Origin: Alphaproteobacteria bacterium
GTDB taxonomy: Bacteria > Myxococcota_A > UBA796 > UBA2385
Length of the DNA: 64,000 nucleotides
Reading direction: 5' to 3'
NCBI GenBank assembly: GCA_020632755.1
Contig: JACKEY010000010.1
Location: forward strand, 1-64,000
The translations under genes and the position numbers were made by a program. Below are positions 24,884 through 31,594 of this stretch, in pieces (within the stretch, counting starts at the first letter, position 1; every line of letters starts with the position of its first letter). The notes beneath the pieces were generated by a model. That model made no database searches, was not told the origin of the DNA, and worked only from the letters and a program-made list of their open reading frames with translations.

Positions 24884-25788
24884 GGGGAGGCCGGGGTGGT
24901 TGCGGCCAGGGCCGCGCGGCCCGCGGGGGTGTCCGCGACGAGGGCGGCGATGCGGGCGAAGCCCGGCAGGCAGGCGGCGAGGGGGTTGCGCTCGCACTCG
25001 AAGACGACGGCCCGCAGCTCGGTGGCCCGGGGCGCGAGGGCCTCCAGGATGGTCCAGGTGTCGGGCAGCACGGCGGGGGTGTGGTCGTCCTCGATCCAGG
25101 CGAAGCCGTCGGTGTCGCGGGGGACGCCGCCGGCGACGTGGCACTCGACGACGCGGTCGGCGGGCAGGTGGTCGAGCCCGTCCAGCGGTCCGTGGCCCAT
25201 GACCCGCTGGTAGAGGGCCAGGTGGGCGGCGTCGAGCAGCAGGCCGGTGTCGGCGCGCTCGCAGACCCGCGCGAAGAAGTCGAGCAGGTGCAGGTCGCCC
25301 AGGAAGACGTGGCCGGGCGGGTTCTCGGGCAGCACCTCGCGGCCGGTCTCTTCGCGCAGGCGCACGATGCCCTCGGCCATGGCCGTGGCCGCGTCGTCGG
25401 AGAGGATGGGCGGCAGCAGCAGCATGTGGCCGCGGTCGCGGGGGCCGAAGTGCCACAGCCCGGCGTCGCCGCAGAGCCAGGCGGGATCGAGGGCCGCGAT
25501 GAAGCCGCGCACGGCGTCGAGCCAGGGGGCGTCGAAGTCCTCGGGCTCGTCCAGGTTCACGTCGAGGAAGTGGTAGGTCGTGCGCCCGCCGCGCTGCACC
25601 CAGCCCAGCGCGTGGGCGTCCAGGCCGCGCGCCACCTCGACCCCGACCTCCAAGAAGCCCGAGAAGCGCGGCTCGGTCGCCTGGAGCGCCGCGAGATCCA
25701 GGCCGCCCGGGCTGTCCCCCGCGCCGTACTCGGTGGACACGCCGATGCCGAGCACGGGGAGATCTTCGACGCGGTCGAGGAAGGACAT
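24880..25788 (-). CDS. MNIO family (DUF692) iron-dependent oxidase
   Basis: A 302-residue TIM-barrel enzyme of the multinuclear non-heme iron-dependent oxidase family. Family-like positions are GIGVSTEYG at the start, H73 in TTYHFLDV, PENPPGH (E155, N156), LLLDAAHLAL (D186, H189), VECHVAGG (H217), WIEDDHTPAVLPDTW (D235, H236) and FECERN (E264), consistent with a multi-iron site. Characterised members modify cysteines in ribosomal peptides with a partner protein. The partner gene follows with a 4-bp overlap, but no BufA-like or other short precursor gene is visible nearby. ATG 25788 is used. The substrate is unknown. Confidence 0.8.
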   Translation of the reverse strand: MSFLDRVEDLPVLGIGVSTEYGAGDSPGGLDLAALQATEPRFSGFLEVGVEVARGLDAHALGWVQRGGRTTYHFLDVNLDEPEDFDAPWLDAVRGFIAALDPAWLCGDAGLWHFGPRDRGHMLLLPPILSDDAATAMAEGIVRLREETGREVLPENPPGHVFLGDLHLLDFFARVCERADTGLLLDAAHLALYQRVMGHGPLDGLDHLPADRVVECHVAGGVPRDTDGFAWIEDDHTPAVLPDTWTILEALAPRATELRAVVFECERNPLAACLPGFARIAALVADTPAGRAALAATTPASP

Positions 25789-25893
25789 GCGGCGGCATAA
25801 CCAGCGACGGACCGGCCCAGGATGCACGCGCGCCCCCCAAGGGATAGGGTGCGCTCTTCCTGAATCCCCATTCAGTCCCCAAACGAGGCCGCC

Positions 25894-27807
25894 ATGCGCA
25901 TCGTCGAAGTGATCCTCATCCTGCTGGCCGCCGCTGCCGGAGCCGGCGCGTTCGCGTTCATCGCGTGGACGCACCGCCTCAAGCACGTGTTCCCCAAGCG
26001 GGGCGAGATCAAGATCGTGAACCCGGGCGGCCTGTGGAGCGGCATCGCCGAGGTCGTGTTCCAGACCAAGGTCATCGCGAACCGCCCCGTCGCCGGCTTC
26101 TTCCACCTGCTGATCTTCTACGGCTTCGTCAGCTTCGGCGCGAAGTCCGCGACCCACTTCCTCAACGGCGTGCTGGGGCTCGAGCACCCGATCCCGCTGG
26201 GGCCGCTGGACTACCTGATCGACGTGATGAGCGTGCTGGTCCTGGCCGGCGTCGTGTTCATGGCGATCCGCCGGTACACGGTGATGCGCCAGCGGCTGAC
26301 CCACATGCTGGAGTCCGGCCTGGTGCTGCTGCTCATCGGCACCCTGATGCTGACCTACATCATGGAGCGCCCCTGGGGCGGCGATCTCGGCCTGGTCGGC
26401 ACCGCGGCCAAGGTCAACTGGTGGGTGCACTTCCTGATCCTGTGCGGCTTCCCGAGCCTGATCGCCTACGGCAAGCACTTCCACCTGCTGATGGGCCCGA
26501 TCAACGTCGTGCTCAAGCACATGGTCGAGAAGCCCGGCGACCGCTTCGTGTCCGGCGGCGACTTCGACATGGGCGACGACGACGCGACCGAAGAGGACTT
26601 CGAGGCCGAGCTGGCCCGCGTCGGCATGCCCAACGGCGTGTCCGACTTCAGCTTCCACACGCTGTTCGACCCCGCGGCCTGCATCGAGTGTGGCCGCTGC
26701 AACGACGCCTGCCCCAGCGCCGACGCCGGCCTGAAGCCCCGCGATCACTTCGTCCTGGCCTTCCGCAACCCGGCGACGACCGGCGAGCAGCTGGCCGAGC
26801 TGGCGCCCCCCGACATCATCTCGACCTGCACCCAGTGCCGCGCCTGCGACACGGTCTGCCCGGTCGGCAACCGCCCCAGCAAGGCCGGTCTCGAGCTGCG
26901 CGGCCGCATGACGGCCGACGGCATCTACCCGCCGCCCGCGCTGAAGGAGACCGGCGCCAACCCGGTCGGGGCCACCGGCAACATCTTCGCCGCCGACCCC
27001 AGCGACCGCGCCACCTTCATCGAAGAGAACGAGATCCCGATCTTCGATCACGGCGAGCACGACGTGCTGTTCGCGCTCGGCTGCCAGGGCTCCTACTCGC
27101 CCGAGGGCCGCAAGGTCGTGGTCGCGACCAGCGCCCTGCTCAAGGCCGCCGGCGTGAAGTTCGGTGTGCTCGAGGACGAGACCTGCTGGGGCGAAGGCCT
27201 GCTGCACGGCGGCGGCATCTTCGAGGAGTGGCCGGTCTACAAGGAGATGCAGGTCGAGGCGCTGGACATGGCGATGGACGAGAAGCGCGACAAGCTCGTG
27301 CTGACCATCTGCCCGCACTGCCGCGACAACATCGGCGTGCAGCTGTCCGCCGCCGCCGAGAAGATGGGCAAGTCGCCCTTCGACAACGTGGTCAGCCACG
27401 TCGGCTTCCTGAGCGGGCTGGTCGGGGACGGCAAGCTCAAGGTGAGCGCCAAGGCCGAAGAGGTCGCGGTCCACCACCCCTGCAAGACGATCCACCACGA
27501 CGAGCAGGGCACCTTCGACGGGCTGCTCAAGACCGCGGGCGTGACCGGCAAGACCGCCGGCGACAGCCCGCGCATCCCCCGCTGCTGCGGCGGCGGTGGC
27601 GGCGGCTTCCTGTGGGACAGCCCGGCCAAGGTCAGCAAGAACCGCTTCCAGCAGATCATGGCCGAGACCCACCAGAAGAAGATCGTGACCGGCTGCCCCG
27701 GCTGCCACCGGATGCTCACCGTCGCCAAGGACGAAGAGACCGAGCTGGCCGACATCGCCGTCATCCTGCAGGAGCGGGTCGAGGGCGCCGAGCCCACCGC
27801 CAGGTAG
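25894..27807 (+). CDS. Membrane FeS oxidoreductase with CCG domains
   Basis: A 637-residue membrane-bound electron-transfer protein. Residues 1-215 hold about five to six helices resembling a NarI-like cytochrome b domain with several His. Two 4Fe-4S motifs follow: CIECGRCNDACP (about 263) and CTQCRACDTVCP (about 312), the second ending in Pro as in heterodisulfide-reductase-type ferredoxin domains. The C-terminal half has Cys-rich CCG-type domains (GCQGSYSPEG, DETCWGEG; HHPCKTIHH, PRCCGGGGGG, GCPGCHRM). The layout fits the HdrD/GlcF-like FeS reductases often linked to electron-transfer flavoprotein and quinone. No etfAB genes are in the window. It is divergent from the MNIO gene (105 bp). 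Confidence 0.9.
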   Translation: MRIVEVILILLAAAAGAGAFAFIAWTHRLKHVFPKRGEIKIVNPGGLWSGIAEVVFQTKVIANRPVAGFFHLLIFYGFVSFGAKSATHFLNGVLGLEHPIPLGPLDYLIDVMSVLVLAGVVFMAIRRYTVMRQRLTHMLESGLVLLLIGTLMLTYIMERPWGGDLGLVGTAAKVNWWVHFLILCGFPSLIAYGKHFHLLMGPINVVLKHMVEKPGDRFVSGGDFDMGDDDATEEDFEAELARVGMPNGVSDFSFHTLFDPAACIECGRCNDACPSADAGLKPRDHFVLAFRNPATTGEQLAELAPPDIISTCTQCRACDTVCPVGNRPSKAGLELRGRMTADGIYPPPALKETGANPVGATGNIFAADPSDRATFIEENEIPIFDHGEHDVLFALGCQGSYSPEGRKVVVATSALLKAAGVKFGVLEDETCWGEGLLHGGGIFEEWPVYKEMQVEALDMAMDEKRDKLVLTICPHCRDNIGVQLSAAAEKMGKSPFDNVVSHVGFLSGLVGDGKLKVSAKAEEVAVHHPCKTIHHDEQGTFDGLLKTAGVTGKTAGDSPRIPRCCGGGGGGFLWDSPAKVSKNRFQQIMAETHQKKIVTGCPGCHRMLTVAKDEETELADIAVILQERVEGAEPTAR

Positions 27808-27892
27808 CGCCCTCTCCGGTCTGTCCCGCGGCCCGCTCCGAATGCTTCGGGGCGGGCCGTCGTACTTCGGGCGGGATGACCCTGGAGGGACC

Positions 27893-28075
27893 GTGATCAA
27901 CCTGCTCGTGAAGCTCTTCATCGTGTGGCCGCTCAAGCTCGTGCTGGCGCCGCTCAAGCTCATCGGCCCGGCGCTGCAGCTGATGCTGGCGCCGCTCAAG
28001 CTGCTGGGCCCGGTGCTGCAGTGGGCCTTCCTGCCGCTGCGGGTCATCACCTGGCCGGTCCGCAAGCTGACCTGA
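27893..28075 (+). CDS. Small repeat-containing hydrophobic peptide
   Basis: A 60-residue protein from GTG 27893 with GGAGGG 2-4 nt upstream. It is almost entirely hydrophobic with periodic Lys and Pro and contains an internal duplication (LAPLKLIGPALQL then LAPLKLLGPVLQW), followed by LPLRVITWPVRKLT. The pattern predicts amphipathic membrane-surface helices. It follows the FeS oxidoreductase by 85 nt and precedes the next gene by 46 nt, all on the plus strand. No homologue is recognised. Roles as a membrane-anchoring subunit or antimicrobial-like peptide are speculation. Confidence 0.65.
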   Translation: MINLLVKLFIVWPLKLVLAPLKLIGPALQLMLAPLKLLGPVLQWAFLPLRVITWPVRKLT

Positions 28076-28121
28076 GCCCCGGCGCCACGGTAGGCTGCCG
28101 CCCGCAGCCACCGGAGGCCCC

Positions 28122-28859
28122 GTGTCCGACGACCCGACCGTCCCCACCGACCGCAACGGCCTGGACTTCCGCCAGGTCCAGGCCATCTTCGACCGGCTGG
28201 GGGTCGCCAACTTCGGCGCCGCCCTGCCGGAGGGACGCATCCACTGGACGGACCAGGCCGGGGGCGTGGTCGCCCACGCGCGCTGCCAGGCGATCCTGAG
28301 CTGGGCGGCGACCAACCAGAGCCTGATGTGGGCCGAGGCCATCGCCGGCTTCAAGGACGCAGGCGTGCCCTGCCTGCCGAAGCCCGACGAGCGCGACGAC
28401 TACGAGGCCGACATCGACGAAGACACGGCCCAGGAGCTGGCCGGCCAGTGCGCCCAGCTGACGGGGGCCCAGTTCCTGTACGCCGCGCCCACCGGCGGCG
28501 GCGGCAAGCTGTTCCTGGCGGTGCGCGACTTCCGCCCGGGCGGGCTGGAGCCCGATCCGGAGGAGGAGGCCCGGCGGGTCGAGGCGGCGCGGGGCTGGGC
28601 CGAGGGCAAGCTGACCCGGCTGGCCGAGGCGCTGGCCGACGAGGCGCGGACCGGCGAGGTCGCCGGGCTGCTGCGGGCCTTCGCCGGCGAGGCGCGCCAG
28701 CAGGCGCACTACGTGGTCCAGGGCACCGCACTGGGCGGGCGGCTGGGCGGGCTGGCGACCCAGGCCGAGGCGTGGGCCGCGGCCCTGCCGCAGCAGCGCG
28801 AGGTCGTGGCCTACCAGCTGGGGGTCGCGGCGAAGGGGCTGGGGGTCGGGGAGGCGTAG
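28122..28859 (+). CDS. Uncharacterised soluble protein
   Basis: A 245-residue protein starting at GTG 28122 with GGAGG about 6 nt upstream. The first 150 residues are mixed alpha/beta (FRQVQAIFDRLGV, ILSWAATNQSLMWAEAI, GAQFLYAAPTGGGGKLFLAV). The last 90 are helical and Ala/Glu/Arg-rich, coiled-coil-like (LTRLAEALADEARTGEVAGLL). There is no signal peptide, membrane helix or known catalytic motif. It is the last gene of a plus-strand group and converges on the cyclic-nucleotide-binding genes across a palindrome. The function is unknown. Confidence 0.75.
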   Translation: MSDDPTVPTDRNGLDFRQVQAIFDRLGVANFGAALPEGRIHWTDQAGGVVAHARCQAILSWAATNQSLMWAEAIAGFKDAGVPCLPKPDERDDYEADIDEDTAQELAGQCAQLTGAQFLYAAPTGGGGKLFLAVRDFRPGGLEPDPEEEARRVEAARGWAEGKLTRLAEALADEARTGEVAGLLRAFAGEARQQAHYVVQGTALGGRLGGLATQAEAWAAALPQQREVVAYQLGVAAKGLGVGEA

Positions 28860-28873
28860 ACGCGCCGTACGGG

Positions 28874-28925
28874 CCCCCCTCCGCCGGCTGCGCCGGCACC
28901 TCCCCCCGCCGGGCGGGGGGAGGGG
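28874..28925. repeat. Bipartite intergenic palindrome, copy 7
   Basis: It has CCCCTCCGCCGGCTGCGCCGGC followed by ACCTCCCCCC, loop GCCGGGC and GGGGGGAGG, very close to the copies at 18813-19040. It separates two convergent genes (ends 28859 and 28934), again fitting a bidirectional terminator. Confidence 0.75.
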
Positions 28926-28933
28926 GACAGCGC

Positions 28934-29395
28934 CTACTCGGTGATCAGCTCGCTGAGCGCGGCGGTGGCGGCGCGCACGTTGCGCGCGAGCTGCCGGGCC
29001 ACCAGGTACTGGAAGCGGGTGGCCAGGCCCAGGTCCTGGCGGTGCAGCAGCTCGAAGGCCTGGCGGGTCAGGCCGGCGGCCCGCACATCGGTCGCGGCGG
29101 CACAGGTGGCCGACCGGGCGCCGTCGTCGACCAGGGCCACCAGGCCGAAGAAGTCGCCGGGACCCAAACGGCCGACCTCGTGGGGGCCGGACTGGGTGTT
29201 CTGGGTGACGACGACCTGGCCTTCGACCACCAGGAAAGCGGCTTCGCCGGTGTTGGTGGCGCGGTCGCCCTCGGCCATGAAGACGTGGCCGCGAGGGAAG
29301 GCGTGCTCGACCATCACGCGGGCCAGCAGCTCGATCTCCTGGTCGGAGAGCTCGTCGAACAGGGCGCTGCCGCGCAGGACGTCGGTGAAGCTCAT
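28934..29395 (-). CDS. Cyclic nucleotide-binding domain protein
   Basis: A 153-residue single-domain cNMP-binding protein. The CAP_ED-like fold is visible: FDELSDQEIELLARVM, FPRGHVFMAEGD, AFLVVEGQVVV, VGRLGPGDFFG and a phosphate-cassette region (VALVDDGARSATCAAA) with Arg at the expected site. There is no DNA-binding domain. Its ATG overlaps the stop of the upstream paralogue by 4 bp. It probably acts as a small regulatory subunit or sensor; the class III cyclase at 37470 is the only cyclase seen in the window. Confidence 0.88.
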   Translation of the reverse strand: MSFTDVLRGSALFDELSDQEIELLARVMVEHAFPRGHVFMAEGDRATNTGEAAFLVVEGQVVVTQNTQSGPHEVGRLGPGDFFGLVALVDDGARSATCAAATDVRAAGLTRQAFELLHRQDLGLATRFQYLVARQLARNVRAATAALSELITE

Positions 29396-29940
29396 GCGTG
29401 ACCTCCGAACAGGCTGCTGGCCAGGCGCTTCCAGAAGCCCGGCCGGGCCTGGGCGGTGGGGTTCTCGAGCCGCACCAGGTCGCCGACCCGCGTCATGACG
29501 GCCCCACCGGAGCGGCGCAGGCGGTGGGCCATCTCGCGGGACAGCTCGCGCAGCAGCTTGGCGGCCAGCTTGGGGTCTTCGTCGCGCAGGCGCCGCAGGC
29601 GGTCGGCCGACAGGGTGCGCAGCTCGGTGTGGGTGACGGCCCGCACGGTGGCGGTCGTGGGCCCCGGGTCCAGGACGGACAGCTCGCCGACCCACTCGCC
29701 GGGGCCGAGCTCGCCGATCTCGATGACGACGTCGCCCTGGTTGCGGGAGACCCGCAGCGTGCCCTTGACGACGACGTAGAGCTGGTCGGTGATGTCGCCT
29801 TCGTTGAGCAGGGTGAAGTCGGCGGGCAGGGACACGGGACGGGTGGCGGCGAGCAGCCGCTGCACCTCGCCTTCGTCCAGGCCGGGCACCAGGTTCGTCA
29901 AGGCGCCGACGGCGCGGTCCTCGAGCTGGGCTTCGTCCAT
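29392..29940 (-). CDS. Cyclic nucleotide-binding domain protein
   Basis: A 182-residue protein with one cNMP-binding domain (residues about 15-140): LVPGLDEGEVQRLLAAT, LLNEGDITDQLYVVVKG, IGELGPGEWVGELSVLDPGPTTATVRA (phosphate-binding cassette with Glu and Arg). The C-terminal 40 residues are basic and end KRLASSLFGGHA. It is coupled by a 4-bp overlap to a second cNMP protein, suggesting a heteromeric pair. The ATG follows a GGAG box. Confidence 0.88.
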   Translation of the reverse strand: MDEAQLEDRAVGALTNLVPGLDEGEVQRLLAATRPVSLPADFTLLNEGDITDQLYVVVKGTLRVSRNQGDVVIEIGELGPGEWVGELSVLDPGPTTATVRAVTHTELRTLSADRLRRLRDEDPKLAAKLLRELSREMAHRLRRSGGAVMTRVGDLVRLENPTAQARPGFWKRLASSLFGGHA

Positions 29941-29998
29941 GGGGGCTCCGGGGTCGGCCGCGATTATCGGGAGCGGCCCGAGGCTGCGCAAGCGCGGA

Positions 29999-30619
29999 TC
30001 AGAGGGTGGGACCGGGCAGCTGACGGGTGGGCTTGATGCCGGCTTCGCGGGCGAGCTCGTCGAGCTCGGCGCGGCTGTCGACGTACCAGAGCCAGTGCGC
30101 CACGTTGATGATCGGCGCCAGGAAGGGCAGGGGCAGCAGGCAGAGGCTGACCGCCAGCATGCCGAGGGCCCCGCTGAGCAGCATGAAGATGACGTGGTCG
30201 GAGGGGTGCTTCGCGACGTGCTTGAAGGACAGCTTGGCGTTGTCCATGGGCGCGTAGGCGTCGTCGGCCGCCAGCGGCATCTGGAACTGGAGCAGGACGG
30301 CCGCGATGCTGCCGCCGATGCCGCCCGCGGCGCTGCCGACGGTGATGGCTCCCATCCAGATGACGTAGTTGATCAGGTCGTCGGTCAGGTGCTGCATGTC
30401 GAACAGCGCGCCGATTGCCGGGGGCCGGTCCGCCGCCAGGGCGTCGCGGACCTCGCGCAGGGCGTTCGGCATGAGGATCGAGCCGAGCCCGCAGGTGACC
30501 AGCGCGACGCCGGTGAAGACCGCGTAGAACAGGACCCACGACACCAGGTCCTCGCGAACGATGGTCCAGGCTCGGCTGTAGTACTCGGTGACGCTCGTGG
30601 GGGCGGGCTGGGCGTCCAC
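29999..30619 (-). CDS. Multi-pass membrane protein of unknown function
   Basis: A 206-residue protein with four to five hydrophobic segments (VSWVLFYAVFTGVALVTCGL, INYVIWMGAITVGSAAGGIGG, VIFMLLSGALGMLAVSLCLLPLPF and IINVAHWLWYV). GTG 30619 is preferred because GGAG lies 5 nt upstream; the frame also opens from ATG 30634. The layout recalls DUF4013-like integral membrane proteins, but this is not certain. It lies 58 nt upstream of the cNMP pair on the same strand, so it may be co-transcribed. Confidence 0.78.
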   Translation of the reverse strand: MDAQPAPTSVTEYYSRAWTIVREDLVSWVLFYAVFTGVALVTCGLGSILMPNALREVRDALAADRPPAIGALFDMQHLTDDLINYVIWMGAITVGSAAGGIGGSIAAVLLQFQMPLAADDAYAPMDNAKLSFKHVAKHPSDHVIFMLLSGALGMLAVSLCLLPLPFLAPIINVAHWLWYVDSRAELDELAREAGIKPTRQLPGPTL

Positions 30620-30635
30620 GGGGGCTCCGGGCAAC

Positions 30636-30683
30636 GAGAGGGACGGGGAGAGGGACGGGGAGAGGGACGAGGAGAGGGGCCGA
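30636..30683. repeat. Short GA-rich tandem repeat
   Basis: About three to four copies of a 13- to 14-bp unit (GAGAGGGACGGGG) lie in the divergent promoter region between genes starting at 30619 and 30739. It may affect promoter spacing; no function is shown. Confidence 0.7.
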
Positions 30684-30738
30684 GAGAGCCGCGCTCGGCC
30701 TCCCCGGTATCCTGTCCTTCCCTGCTCCTGGAGACGAC

Positions 30739-31530
30739 ATGCAGCGACGGACCCTCCTCCTCCCCCTCGCCCTGCCCCTCGCCCTGACCTTCGGCACGGC
30801 GCTGCTCGCCTGCGGCGACAAGGACGACGACACCGGCGGGAGCACCGACGGCGGCGGCACCGACGTGGACGCGGACAGCGACGTGGACGCCGATGCCGAC
30901 GCGGATGCCGACGCAGACGCCGATGCAGACGCAGACGCAGACGCAGACGCGGACGCGGATGCCGACGCCGACACCGACGCAGACGCCGACACCGACGCAG
31001 ACGCCGACACCGACGCAGACGCCGACACCGACACCGACGCCGACACCGACACCGACGCAGACACCGACACCGACGGCGGCTCCGACGACCCCTGGCTGTC
31101 GGTCCAGCGCAGCGGCTACAACTACAACAGCGGCTTCGACTACACCTTCGACGGGGGCGAGGACCTGCGCGTGATGGACGGCGACACCGTCCTGTGCGAG
31201 GTCGGCGGCGGCACCTGGGGCGACGTGATCACCGACGCCAGCTGCGCGGGCTGCGAAGGCCTGTGGGAGCTAAACGTCTACACGAGCGCCGGCAAGGGCA
31301 CCGACTGCGCGGCCTACGGGCTGGACACGACGCTGAGCTACACCCGGAAGTTCGCCTACGCGTCCAGCTACAGCTGGGACGGGACCACGGTCACCGACGT
31401 CGTGCTGGGCTTCGACCCGGATCTGTCGGCCTGGCGGCCCATCGGCGACATGACCTTCGGGTCGCCGCACGCGATGGACTACGTGCTGTGGCCGGGCGAG
31501 CCGAGCTGGGAGCGGCCTGCCCCCGAGTAG
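30739..31530 (+). CDS. Lipoprotein with long Asp-Ala/Asp-Thr tether
   Basis: A 263-residue lipoprotein. The signal ends ALLAC at residue 25, followed by GDKDDD. Residues about 40-115 are a repetitive DADADA / DTDADA / DTDTDA tether encoded by 6- and 18-bp tandem DNA repeats. The remaining 150 residues form a compact beta-rich domain (YNYNSGFDYTFDGGEDLRVM, a CAGC motif, SYTRKFAYASSYSWDG). No enzyme motif is visible. The very acidic tether may bind divalent cations and hold the domain away from the membrane. The function is unknown. Confidence 0.82.
   Translation: MQRRTLLLPLALPLALTFGTALLACGDKDDDTGGSTDGGGTDVDADSDVDADADADADADADADADADADADADADADTDADADTDADADTDADADTDTDADTDTDADTDTDGGSDDPWLSVQRSGYNYNSGFDYTFDGGEDLRVMDGDTVLCEVGGGTWGDVITDASCAGCEGLWELNVYTSAGKGTDCAAYGLDTTLSYTRKFAYASSYSWDGTTVTDVVLGFDPDLSAWRPIGDMTFGSPHAMDYVLWPGEPSWERPAPE
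30868..31078 (+). repeat. Coding microsatellite for the Asp-rich tether
   Basis: Units of GACGCGGAT, GACGCAGAC and GACGCCGACACC are repeated throughout. All are multiples of three, so slippage alters tether length without frameshift. Similar but shorter arrays encode tethers near 11800-11880, 18600-18700 and 47440-47550. Confidence 0.85.
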
Positions 31531-31594
31531 GAGCCCTGGAGCCGCCCCGACGGACGGAGCCAGAGGCAGGCCCCGCGGGCTACAGGGCCGGTCC

